Part shown: positions 9,310 to 17,440 of the stretch, one piece after another | Layout of the letters: the number at the start of each line of letters is the position of its first letter | How positions within the stretch are numbered: the stretch's first letter is position 1 | Assembly: GCA_001295775.1 (NCBI GenBank) | Contig: LJIA01000001.1 | Location: 1 to 64,000 of the forward strand | From: a beta proteobacterium AAP99 | GTDB taxonomy: Bacteria > Pseudomonadota > Gammaproteobacteria > Burkholderiales > Burkholderiaceae_C | Direction of reading: 5' to 3' | DNA: 64,000 nt | Notes under the pieces: model-generated | Told to the model about the DNA's origin: nothing | The model's input: only the letters and a program-made list of their open reading frames with translations | Database searches by the model: none | Made by a program: the position numbers and the translations under genes

Positions 9310-10248
9310 GTGTTTGCATACATTGTCCGGCGACTTTGGCAGATGATCCCGACACTATTGGGTGTCATCCTGCTGGTCTTCCTACTGTTCCATTTCTTCG
9401 GCGGTGATCCTGCCGAAATTCTGGGTGGTCTCAACGCAACGCCGGAGCAGATCGCGTCAATACGCGAGCAGCTTGGCCTGGATCGGCCTCTCTGGTACCA
9501 GCTCTGGCTGTTCGTCCAGAACGTCTTCACGTTTGACTGGGGCAACAGCTGGGCTACGGGGCAGTCCGTCTCCAAGCTGATGGTCGAGCGCATCCCCGCA
9601 ACCTTGACGGTGATGGTGCCCATCCTGATCCTGGAAGTCGTGCTGGCGATCCCCATCGCCATGTGGGTGGCCTATCGCCGAGGGTCGCTCGCCGACCGCA
9701 CGGTGATGATCATCACCACGGTGGCGCTGTCGATCTCGCTCTTGGTGTACGTGATCGTGTTCCAGTGGCTGTTCGCCTTCCAGCTGGGCTGGTTCCCGGT
9801 GCAAGGCTGGACCGGCAGCTTCTGGACGAACCTGCTCGTGTATACGCCCTTGCCCGTGCTGGTCGCCGTGCTGGTTGCACTGGCGCCACAGACCCGTCTG
9901 TACCGCAGCTTCTTCCTGGACGAGATCGGCCAGGACTACGTGCGCACTGCACGCGCCAAGGGCCTGAGCGAGCGCGTGATTCTGTTCAAGCACGTGTTCC
10001 GCAATGCCACGATCCCCATCCTCACGAACATCGGCGTGCTGCTGCCGGGCATCTTCGTGGGGTCTTTCCTGCTTGAGGTGTTTTTCTCGATCCCGGGTCT
10101 GGGCCGCGAGATCGTCGTGGCGGTGAACCGCTCCGACTATCCCGTCATCCAGGCGGTCACGGTGTATCTGGCCGCACTCACCATGATCATCAACCTGCTG
10201 GTTGATATTGCCTACAAGCTCGTTGACCCGCGGGTGGTCCTCAAATGA
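9310..10248 (+). CDS. Peptide ABC transporter permease, YejB/DppB type
   Basis: A 312-aa inner-membrane permease. The N-terminus MFAYIVRRLWQMIPTLLGVILLVF is the typical first helix of the DppB/OppB/YejB family, followed by DWGNSWATGQSV, and the ABC-facing EAA loop is at YVRTARAKGLSERVILFKHVFRNA. About six helices are visible. The start is GTG at 9310 with only a distant G-rich stretch upstream. The stop overlaps the next start (ATGA at 10245-10248), so the two permeases are translationally coupled. The closest functional model is YejB, given the YejA-like partners. Confidence 0.93.
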   Translation: MFAYIVRRLWQMIPTLLGVILLVFLLFHFFGGDPAEILGGLNATPEQIASIREQLGLDRPLWYQLWLFVQNVFTFDWGNSWATGQSVSKLMVERIPATLTVMVPILILEVVLAIPIAMWVAYRRGSLADRTVMIITTVALSISLLVYVIVFQWLFAFQLGWFPVQGWTGSFWTNLLVYTPLPVLVAVLVALAPQTRLYRSFFLDEIGQDYVRTARAKGLSERVILFKHVFRNATIPILTNIGVLLPGIFVGSFLLEVFFSIPGLGREIVVAVNRSDYPVIQAVTVYLAALTMIINLLVDIAYKLVDPRVVLK

Positions 10249-11312
10249 ATACCGCTGCAAGCAATCTGCCGGGTGTGGACCCCCGCACCTCGGCTGTCAA
10301 TACGCGTTCTGAAGGCGTGTGGTCCGCCGCCTGGAAGCGCTTCAAGACCAACCGCGTCGGCATCGTGTGCCTTGCCATCGTGCTGGGCTTCTTCGTCCTG
10401 ATCGCGCTGTCCTTCACCAAGCTGATCGCCAAGGACTGGACGCGCGAAGTCGGTGTGCCCTACGCCAATCCCACGCTCATGGGCAAGGCCGAGCAGCTCG
10501 ACAAGATGGTGATCGACCAGATCGATACGCCCAAGAGCGACTTGTCTGAAGTCGATCCGCTTGCGCCACGCTACAAGGAGTGGGAAGAGCGCGCCAGCAA
10601 GATCAACGTGGCCGAAACCACCCGTGCAGACACCCTGCCGCTGGGTGGCGACCGCGTCGGGCGCGACGTGCTGACCAAGGCCGTCAAGGGCGCCGAAACC
10701 TCGATCTTCGTGGGCGTGTTTGCGGCCCTGCTGGCCACGGCCATCGGCACCATCCTGGGCGCCATCTCCGGCTTCTTCGGCGGCAAGGTGGGTGACTTCC
10801 TCGAGTGGCTCTACAACGTCTTCACCTCGATCCCGAACATCCTGCTGATCCTGTCCTTCGCCGCGGTGCTCGGTCGCGGCATCGACACCGTGATCATCAT
10901 CCTGGGCTTGACGGGCTGGCCGGGCATCTACCGCCTGATCCGGGCCGAGTACATGAAGCACGGCTCGCGCGAGTACGTGCGTGCGGCGGAGTCGATCGGC
11001 GTATCGGCGCCGGCGCGCATGTTCCGCCACATCCTGCCCAACGTCTCGCACGTGGTGCTGGTGCAGATGAGCATTCTGGTGGTGGCCTTCATCAAGGCCG
11101 AGGTGATCCTGTCCTACCTCGGTCTGGGTGTGCCCATCACGGCCGTTTCGTGGGGCACCATGCTGGCCGAAGCCCAGGTGGAGCTGATCCTGGGCAAGTG
11201 GTGGCAGCTGGCTGCCGCCACGGTGTTCATGGCCACCTTCGTCACGGCCTTTGCGCTGCTGACCGATGCCCTGCGCGATGCGCTGGACCCCAAACTGCGC
11301 GGACTGGAGTAA
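10245..11312 (+). CDS. Peptide ABC transporter permease, YejE/DppC type
   Basis: A 355-aa permease. It has the extended N-terminal region of YejE-like proteins (WKRFKTNRVGIVCLAIVLGFF, then about 120 mostly periplasmic residues) and the HPLGTD-like region as PLGGDRVGRDVLTKAVKGAE. The EAA loop is YVRAAESIGVSAPARMFRHILPN near residue 245. The long insert between helices 1 and 2 is typical of YejE. It is coupled to the upstream permease by an ATGA overlap and followed 6 bp later by the ATPase gene. It should form the channel as a heterodimer with the first permease. Confidence 0.93.
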   Translation: MNTAASNLPGVDPRTSAVNTRSEGVWSAAWKRFKTNRVGIVCLAIVLGFFVLIALSFTKLIAKDWTREVGVPYANPTLMGKAEQLDKMVIDQIDTPKSDLSEVDPLAPRYKEWEERASKINVAETTRADTLPLGGDRVGRDVLTKAVKGAETSIFVGVFAALLATAIGTILGAISGFFGGKVGDFLEWLYNVFTSIPNILLILSFAAVLGRGIDTVIIILGLTGWPGIYRLIRAEYMKHGSREYVRAAESIGVSAPARMFRHILPNVSHVVLVQMSILVVAFIKAEVILSYLGLGVPITAVSWGTMLAEAQVELILGKWWQLAAATVFMATFVTAFALLTDALRDALDPKLRGLE

Positions 11313-11318
11313 GCCACC

Positions 11319-12983
11319 ATGCTGCTGTCTGTAAGAGATCTGCGCGTGTCCTTCCGTATGGAAAAGGGCCAGCGCATTGAAGCCGTCCGCGGCGTCAGTT
11401 TTGACGTGCCAGAGAACAGCACGGTCGCCCTCGTGGGCGAGTCGGGCTCGGGCAAGAGCGTCTCGGCCATGTCGATCCTGAACCTGCTGCCGGACAACGC
11501 CGAGCGTTCCGGCTCCATCCAGTTCATGGGCCGCGAGATGCTCGCCGCGCCGCTGTCCGTGCTGCAGGGCATGCGCGGCAAGGACATCGCCTGCGTGTTC
11601 CAGGAGCCGATGACCTCGCTGAACCCGGTCTACACCGTGGGTAACCAGATCAGCGAGGTGCTGATCCGCCACATGGGCATGAGCCCGCGCCAGGCCATCA
11701 AGCGCGCCGAGGAGCTGCTGGTTGAAGTAGGCATGCCTGAGCCAAAGCGCCGCCTGAACGCCTATCCGCACGAGATGTCCGGCGGGCAGCAGCAGCGCGT
11801 CATGATCGCCATGGCCCTGGCCTGCGAGCCCAAGCTGCTGATCGCCGACGAGCCGACCACGGCCCTGGACGTGACCATCCAGCGCCAGATCCTCGAGCTG
11901 ATGGCCAAGCTCAAGGACAAGCACAAGATGAGCATGCTGTTCATCAGCCACGACCTCGGCGTGGTGGGCGAGATTGCGGACCACGTGGTGGTGATGCGCC
12001 ATGGCCAGGTGCGCGAGAGCAGCCCGGTGGCCGGCATCTTTGCCAACCCGCAGGACAACTACACCAAGGCCCTGCTGGCCTGCCGCCCGGCCATGGACCG
12101 AGTGCCCGGCCGCCTGACCGTGATCGACGATTTCATCGCCGGCCGAGTGAATGACAAGCCGGCCACCGCCAAGAACCCGGACGCCCCGGTGGTGCTGGAA
12201 GTGCGCGGCCTGAAGAAGAGCTTCTGGATCAAGGAAGGCCTCTTCGGCAAGCGCGAGTTCAAGGCCGTGAAGGACGCCAACTTCAAGCTGCGCAAGGGGC
12301 ACACCATTGGCGTGGTGGGCGAGTCCGGCTCCGGCAAGACCACCATGGGCTTGACGCTCCTGCGTCTGCATGAACCGACAAGTGGCGAAGTCATCTTCGA
12401 CGGCAAGAACCTGCTGAAGATGACCGGCCCGGAGCGCGACAAGATGCGCCGCCGCATCCAGATCGTGTTCCAGAACCCCTATGCCTCCCTGAACCCGCGC
12501 TTCACCGTGGGCCAGACGCTCATGGAGCCCATGCAGGTGCACAACCTGCTGGCCAATGACGCCGAGCGGCAGAAAAAGGCGCTGTCCGTGCTGTCCAAGG
12601 TCGGCCTCGACGCCAGCGCCTTTGGCAAGTATCCGCACGAATTTTCCGGCGGGCAGCGCCAGCGTATTGCGATCGCGCGGTGCCTCGTGCTCGAACCCGA
12701 GGTGCTGGTGCTCGATGAGGCTGTGTCTGCACTGGACGTGTCCGTGCAGGCCCAGGTGCTCAACCTGCTCAAGGACCTGCAGGACGAACTGGGCTTGAGC
12801 TACGTCTTCATCAGCCACGACCTGGCCGTGGTGCGCTTCATCAGCGACGAAGTGCTTGTGATGAAGGACGGCGAAGTGGTCGAGCAAGCCGACGCCGCCA
12901 CGATCCTCGAGCGCCCGCAGCAGGACTACACCAAGCGCCTGCTCGGCGCGATCCCGCGGGGGTATCAGGCGCAGGCAGCCTGA
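11319..12983 (+). CDS. Peptide ABC transporter double ATPase (YejF type)
   Basis: A 554-aa protein with two ABC ATPase domains fused in one chain, driving the transporter from the cytoplasmic face. Domain 1 (about residues 1-260) has Walker A GESGSGKS, signature SGGQQQR and Walker [13 protein letters not shown]. Domain 2 (about 290-550) has [15 protein letters not shown] and [12 protein letters not shown], with the C-terminal oligopeptide extension [20 protein letters not shown] hairpin follows the stop. The last 173 coding bases and the hairpin are repeated at 13898-14131. Confidence 0.94.
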   Translation: MLLSVRDLRVSFRMEKGQRIEAVRGVSFDVPENSTVALVGESGSGKSVSAMSILNLLPDNAERSGSIQFMGREMLAAPLSVLQGMRGKDIACVFQEPMTSLNPVYTVGNQISEVLIRHMGMSPRQAIKRAEELLVEVGMPEPKRRLNAYPHEMSGGQQQRVMIAMALACEPKLLIADEPTTALDVTIQRQILELMAKLKDKHKMSMLFISHDLGVVGEIADHVVVMRHGQVRESSPVAGIFANPQDNYTKALLACRPAMDRVPGRLTVIDDFIAGRVNDKPATAKNPDAPVVLEVRGLKKSFWIKEGLFGKREFKAVKDANFKLRKGHTIGVVGESGSGKTTMGLTLLRLHEPTSGEVIFDGKNLLKMTGPERDKMRRRIQIVFQNPYASLNPRFTVGQTLMEPMQVHNLLANDAERQKKALSVLSKVGLDASAFGKYPHEFSGGQRQRIAIARCLVLEPEVLVLDEAVSALDVSVQAQVLNLLKDLQDELGLSYVFISHDLAVVRFISDEVLVMKDGEVVEQADAATILERPQQDYTKRLLGAIPRGYQAQAA

Positions 12984-13044
12984 TTCGGGGTGCGGTTGGA
13001 AGGCGAACAGGGCGGCTTGGGCCGCCATGTTTCATTTTCGGCCA
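12811..13044 (+). repeat. Segmental duplication, source copy
   Basis: This 234-base block holds the last 58 codons of the double ATPase gene, its stop, and the downstream hairpin up to TTTTCGGCCA. It recurs at 13898-14131 at a constant offset of 1087 with 12 mismatches by my count (about 95% identity). It is taken as the source because its coding frame is continuous with the intact gene. Confidence 0.92.
13011..13038 (+). terminator. Probable terminator of the peptide transporter operon
   Basis: The stem GGCGGC / GCCGCC with loop TTGG sits 28 bases after the ATPase stop and is followed by ATGTTTCATTTT. The T tract is interrupted, so strength is uncertain. The duplicated copy keeps the stem by a paired G-C to A-T change, which supports a structural role. 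Confidence 0.65.
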
Positions 13045-13288
13045 AAGATAAGAATCAACTCCATTAAGCCAGTGCCGCATGTGTGGTGCAGCTCTCAGAG
13101 TGAATCAGCGTCAATTCGAATCGAAAATGCGACAAATTCGGCCGCAATACGCTGTGTGCTGGCTGCTATTCGCTGGTGGCGCCTCGGTGGAGGGGCCTCG
13201 GCGAACACCGCCATGGCACCGAATGGGCAGTTGCCACCTAAGCTCAAGCATGGGTTCACCAACCAAACGACCGGCAACGCACGAGTCA

Positions 13289-13770
13289 ATGATCATGGTC
13301 TCTCGCATCGGGCGGCTTGCATGCATGGTCACCATTGCAACAGCGGTGCTAGGGTTCTGGCAGTTGGCTGCAGCATCGTCTGTTGCGCAATGTCTTGACG
13401 GGCGCACGTCAGCGCTTCAGGTAGGGGGGTTTACTGGCCCACTGATGTGCAACGGCCCGCACGCTTCATTCACGCTGGTTGGCATGGTGACGGGTGGGGG
13501 CAAGCGTTACGTCATCTACGACTACCAGTTCCGATTCATGCCCGAGTCAGAAATGTCCGGCACGGTGGTCGCCGCCTGGTGATCTTTGCATCCGACGGGA
13601 CTTACCTCGGCCAGTACGCGCTGACGCATGCACCGTCGTTGACGGTAGGAATCCGCGACGAATCTGTCGTGGTCTGGATCGAGAGCGATTCGAAAGGTCG
13701 GATCGACTTGACCCGCGGTCCGCCCGACACGGCATTGGTGGACGGCGAAATCATCCGGCTCTTCAAGTGA
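13289..13770 (+). pseudogene. Frameshifted small secreted protein gene
   Basis: Two overlapping frames make one plausible protein of about 160 aa. The first, from ATG at 13289, gives a signal peptide (MVSRIGRLACMVTIATAVLG) and continues to CNGPHASFTLVGMVTGG, YVIYDYQFRFMPESEMSGT, then stops at 13580. The next frame takes over near 13570 with LVIFASDGTYLGQYALTH and runs to the stop at 13768-13770. A one-base indel in the GTCGCCGCCTGG region would join them. I do not recognise the family. It lies between the two copies of the ATPase 3' end, so it probably arrived with that rearrangement. A sequencing error is the main alternative. Confidence 0.6.
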
Positions 13771-13897
13771 GCCGCTCGCGCGCAGCACTGGCTCAGCGAA
13801 AAGCCATACCTGCATCGACGGCAGTGCGCGCGCCGCTGCGCCGACCCCAGGTTTTGAGAAGTGCCCGCGTGCCTTCCCGCTTATCCGGCACGCTTCT

Positions 13898-14070
13898 TCA
13901 GCCACGATCTGGCGGTGGTGCGCTTCATCAGCGGCGAAGTGCTCGTGCTGAAGGACGGCGAAGTGGTCGAACAGGCCGACGCTGCCACGATCCTCGAGCG
14001 CCCGCAGCAGGACTACACCAAGCGCCTGCTGGGCGCGATCCCGCGGGGGTATCAGGCGCAGGCGGCCTGA
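13898..14070 (+). pseudogene. 5'-truncated remnant of the double ATPase gene
   Basis: The fragment encodes the final 57 codons or so of the ATPase ([21 protein letters not shown] and onward to the same RGYQAQAA end and stop). It lacks Walker A, signature and Walker B, so it cannot be an ATPase. Only two amino-acid changes from the intact gene are seen (D to G in ISDEV, M to L in LVM); the remaining coding differences are silent. The open frame extends upstream to 13861 only through unrelated sequence. Confidence 0.88.
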
Positions 14071-14131
14071 TTCGGGGTGCGGTTGGAAGGCGAACAGGGC
14101 AGCTTGGGCTGCCATGTTTCATTTTCGGCCA
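13898..14131 (+). repeat. Segmental duplication, second copy
   Basis: This block matches 12811-13044 over 234 bases with 12 mismatches. It includes the truncated coding fragment and a hairpin at 14098-14113 (GGCAGC-TTGG-GCTGCC) with the same downstream ATGTTTCATTTT tract. Similarity fades right after GGCCA, where this copy reads CAAAGATCG and the source reads AAGATAAG. Confidence 0.92.
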
Positions 14132-14157
14132 CAAAGATCGAAGCGAGTTGAAAGACA

Positions 14158-14182
14158 CTATCCGCTTGTCTGGTGCGGCTTG
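14158..14182 (-). repeat. Dispersed extragenic repeat, copy B
   Basis: Read on the minus strand it contains AAGCCGCACCAGACAAGCGG, identical to copy A over 19 or more bases. The flanks diverge. It lies just downstream of the duplicated terminator block. Confidence 0.65.
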
Positions 14183-14320
14183 GCGAGCAATTCGATGCCG
14201 ATGATCATGCAGCTTCAATTGAATTCGGACGGATTTGATTGTTTGCGCAGTCTCTTGACCTCTTTGAAGTAAGGATCACGAACCAACCCTGAATCGGGCC
14301 CCATTTCATCTAGCAAGGGT

Positions 14321-15034
14321 CTACAGCTTGCGTGTGTATGAGAAGCGCCCAGTACTCAGCCAGATGATTACCGGAGCATCGCCTTGAGATGCGAGGGAGA
14401 TAGCGTTCGAATGGTCTGCGTTCAGAAACCAAATGTGCATGGCGGCGCTGCTCGCGGAGGGCGGGCCTAGCAACTGAGTCATAGAGGAAAGGGCCGATTC
14501 CCTCCGAACTGATTCCAGCTTGGCGAGCAGCGCTCGTTCGCTTGCGGACATCTGTGCCAGAGCGTCCGCGTTCTGCGCCTCCTGCGTTTGATTGGGGTCG
14601 AAGCCGTAGCGCCACTTGTTCAAAAGTCCATCGGAACTCTCGATGCCGTAGATGTCCATGATGGTCTCGATGTACCGCAGCAGTTGATCTCGGTCTTCGC
14701 TATCCGCGTTGTCGAACTCCATCAGAGTGGGTTTGAATTCGGCAAGCACGTCGGCCTTCGACGTTAACGGAGTCAGACGAGCTAGCAGGCGTGTGGCCAG
14801 AGCGTTCACTCGCGCTTCGAACTCCAGCCGCTTAGCTTCGCTTGACGGCCGATACAACCCTTCCTCCCGGAATTTTGGTAGCGCAATGAAGTGTTCGAGC
14901 GCTTGCTTCTTGTCGCTTCCGGCGGACATACGCATGGGCTTCCCTGGTGTTTCGGCATTCACGCCCGCGGACGCTGCACCGCAAGCAACAAAACCTGCGA
15001 GCGTGGCGGCTGCAATGATCAGAGCACGGTTCAT
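14321..15034 (-). CDS. Secreted hypothetical protein, possibly DUF4844-like
   Basis: A 237-aa protein with an N-terminal hydrophobic signal sequence (MNRALIIAAATLAGFVACG). It could be a lipoprotein through the Cys in FVACG, or be cleaved after ASAG. The middle (LPKFREEGLYRPSSEAKR, then DRDQLLRYIETIMDIYGIES) is helical and resembles what I recall of DUF4844, but this is tentative. The C-terminal third (ALLAKLESVRRESAL onward) is less familiar. I use ATG at 15034, which starts the signal peptide; the frame is open to 15139. No partner gene is obvious: the TonB receptor gene ends 136 bp upstream on the same strand. Confidence 0.65.
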   Translation of the reverse strand: MNRALIIAAATLAGFVACGAASAGVNAETPGKPMRMSAGSDKKQALEHFIALPKFREEGLYRPSSEAKRLEFEARVNALATRLLARLTPLTSKADVLAEFKPTLMEFDNADSEDRDQLLRYIETIMDIYGIESSDGLLNKWRYGFDPNQTQEAQNADALAQMSASERALLAKLESVRRESALSSMTQLLGPPSASSAAMHIWFLNADHSNAISLASQGDAPVIIWLSTGRFSYTRKL

Positions 15035-15169
15035 GGACTTCTCAATCAAATTTGACTGTGTAGTTCCGAAAACTAGAGACTTCCAGCCGGAAACGATAAA
15101 TGCACGCGTTAAGCCCACTCCTAGGCCTACTAAGTACACCCTGGGCCGTACCCTTGCACGCCCATCCCC

Positions 15170-17329
15170 CTAAATCCGGCGCATCATCCGCACCAGCCCA
15201 CTAAACCTCCGCGGCAACCCCGGCTCAAAAAACCGCCCATTCGCCTCATTCACGATCACGGACCCCGCATAGCGCCGGTCCGTCAGGTCGTCGACGCGCA
15301 GCAGGGTGTCGATCCGCCAGTTGCCTAGCGCCGTGCTCCAGCCGGCCCGCGCATTCAGCAAGTTCATGGCGGCGGCGGCGTCGGTATTCGCATCATTCAC
15401 AAACAGTTTGCCGGTGTGCTGGGCTTCCAGCGCGGCGCTCCAGCCACAGGCGGGGCCGGTGCCGCGCCAGGTCAGTTCGGCAAAGGCCGTGAGTTCCGGC
15501 GTGCCGGGCAGGCGGTTGCCTGAGGGGACGGGCACGGCGGTGGCGCCGCTGCCGCTCACGAACGGCGCGCTGTAGCTGGCGCGCAGGGGGCTGGCGCTCA
15601 GTTGTGCTTGCCACTGGCCCGACGCAAAGCCGCCCAAAGGCGCGAGTACCGCCAGCTCCAGACCTTCGCGCGTGGTCTGGGCCGCGTTGCGGAAGGTGGA
15701 GCGGCCGCCGCTGTTGGTCTCGACCACGATCTCGTCGCGGGTTTCGATGCGGAAGGCGGCCACGTCCAACCGCAGGCCGCCCGTGCCGCGCCACTTGGCG
15801 CCCAGCTCGGCGTGGCGGCTGGTGGAGGCACGCAGGGCGGTGTTGAAGCCGGTGCCGCCCGTGCGGTAGGCCAGTTCCGTGAGGGTGGGCGTCTCAAAGC
15901 CGCGGCCGGCGTTGGCGTACAGGTTGAGCGTGGGCGCCGCGCGCCAGGCCAGACCCAGCACGGGCAGGGTGGCGGCGTAGCTCAGGCTGCCGGAGTCGTC
16001 CGGGTTGCCGGGGGCGATGAAGAGGTCTTGCGTGTTGAAGTTCACGCGATTGCTGCGCATGCCGAGCGTGGCGTCCAGCGTCTGCGTGAGGCCCAGGGTG
16101 CCCTGGGCGAAGGCGGCGTTGCTCTGCACGCGGTTGATCTCGTTGCGTTTGAGTGCTCCGCGCCGCCCTGAGTCATTGATGAAGCCCTGCCGGTCTTCAT
16201 CCACGTACTCGATCTCCACGCCCGCCACGCCGCGCAGGCGCGTGCCCCAGGGGCTCGTCGCCTCGTGCGCCAGCTGCACGGCAAAGCCGCCGTAGTTGCG
16301 CGAGAAGTCAACGATGCCGCCGGCCGACGTGGGCGCCTGCTGCGCGGCCAGGGGGATGGAGAGGGTGTTGTCCAGGCTGCGCAGGCCGAAGTAGCTGCGC
16401 AGGCTCAGCGTGGTGGCGTCGCTTAGGGCATGTTCAAAGGTGGCGCCACCTTGCTGCTGACGCACGGTCTTGCCCGTCTGCTGCTGCGCGCCGATGGCGG
16501 CGGCCTGGCGCGGGTTGGTGTCGAACTGCGCGCGGGTGAGGCCCAGCGGGTCCTGGTTGTCCGGCTGGTCCAGCGCGTTGAGCACGAAGCTCACGCGACT
16601 GCCGGGATCTGGCCGGTGATCCCACTTGAGATTCAGCTGGTCGCGCTGCGCGGCGCTGCGTGGGCGCCAGCCATCGGTCTTGAAGCGGGAGACATCCAGC
16701 AGCACGACGTTGCGCTCGGATGCGCTGCTGGCGGTGAGGCCGGCTTTCCAGAGGCCGTCCTGGCCTAGTACCAGGTTGCCACCCGCCCAGCGGCCCTCCG
16801 GCGGCGCAGCGGAGAACACCTGAATCACACCCCCGGCCGCATTGCCATGCAGCTGCGCCATGGGCCCGCGCAGCACCTCGATGCGCCCGGCGCTGCTCAG
16901 CACCACGTTCGACACCTGGCCCTGGCCGTCCGGCATGCTGGCGGGAATGCCGTCCACCATCAGCCGCACGCCGCGGATGCCGAAGGTGGCCCGGCTGCCA
17001 AAGCCGCGGATGGAGATCTGCAGGTCCTGCGCATAGTTCTGGCGGTTCAGGGCCACCACCCCCGGCGCGCGGTTCAGTGCCTCGCTCAGGTTGATGCCGG
17101 GCCCGGCCTCGCGCAGCGTGCGCTCATCGATCAGGCTGATGGCCGAGGGTGAGGCAAACGCGGGTTCGGGCAAGCGGCTGGCGCTGACCACCACGGGTTC
17201 GACGCTGCCCGTCGCTGCAGAGGTCGTGTCGGTCTGCGCCACTGCGGGCAGCACCGCTGCGCAGCCTGCAGCCAAGAGCGCCTGCGCGAGCGCATGCAGT
17301 GAAGGTGGGGGACGTGTCGAAGCGCGCAT
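15170..17329 (-). CDS. TonB-dependent outer-membrane receptor
   Basis: A 719-aa outer-membrane receptor for energised uptake of a siderophore, metal chelate or cofactor. After a signal peptide (cleavage near AVAQ) comes the TonB box region VEPVVVSASRLPEPAF. The plug domain follows with ISIRGFGSRATFGIRGVRLMVDG and GRIEVLRGPMAQLHGNAAGGVI, then a beta-barrel to FFEPGLPRRFSGLV at the C-terminus. The final residue is not aromatic, which is slightly unusual. The frame is open to 17434, but ATG at 17329 starts the signal peptide. The ligand is unknown; no biosynthesis or heme genes are adjacent. It is 111 bp downstream of the GspE-like gene. Confidence 0.9.
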   Translation of the reverse strand: MRASTRPPPSLHALAQALLAAGCAAVLPAVAQTDTTSAATGSVEPVVVSASRLPEPAFASPSAISLIDERTLREAGPGINLSEALNRAPGVVALNRQNYAQDLQISIRGFGSRATFGIRGVRLMVDGIPASMPDGQGQVSNVVLSSAGRIEVLRGPMAQLHGNAAGGVIQVFSAAPPEGRWAGGNLVLGQDGLWKAGLTASSASERNVVLLDVSRFKTDGWRPRSAAQRDQLNLKWDHRPDPGSRVSFVLNALDQPDNQDPLGLTRAQFDTNPRQAAAIGAQQQTGKTVRQQQGGATFEHALSDATTLSLRSYFGLRSLDNTLSIPLAAQQAPTSAGGIVDFSRNYGGFAVQLAHEATSPWGTRLRGVAGVEIEYVDEDRQGFINDSGRRGALKRNEINRVQSNAAFAQGTLGLTQTLDATLGMRSNRVNFNTQDLFIAPGNPDDSGSLSYAATLPVLGLAWRAAPTLNLYANAGRGFETPTLTELAYRTGGTGFNTALRASTSRHAELGAKWRGTGGLRLDVAAFRIETRDEIVVETNSGGRSTFRNAAQTTREGLELAVLAPLGGFASGQWQAQLSASPLRASYSAPFVSGSGATAVPVPSGNRLPGTPELTAFAELTWRGTGPACGWSAALEAQHTGKLFVNDANTDAAAAMNLLNARAGWSTALGNWRIDTLLRVDDLTDRRYAGSVIVNEANGRFFEPGLPRRFSGLVRMMRRI

Positions 17330-17440
17330 GGCCGCATTCTGGCTGGGCCTGATGCGGGCGAGGTGAATACCGTCCAGTGGATTACCCGAGGCTGGTGCGC
17401 TGACCTGTAAGGCCGTGTTGCCGCACCCCCGCACGCAAAC

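Noticed and set aside
10212-13028. A 938-codon frame on the minus strand opposite the permease and ATPase genes
   Set aside because: The translation is a repetitive His/Gln/Ala-rich shadow of the ABC genes, with no motif.
13861-14070. A 69-aa frame taken as a separate gene
   Set aside because: It is the tail of the duplicated ATPase gene joined to unrelated upstream sequence, lacking any ATPase motif.
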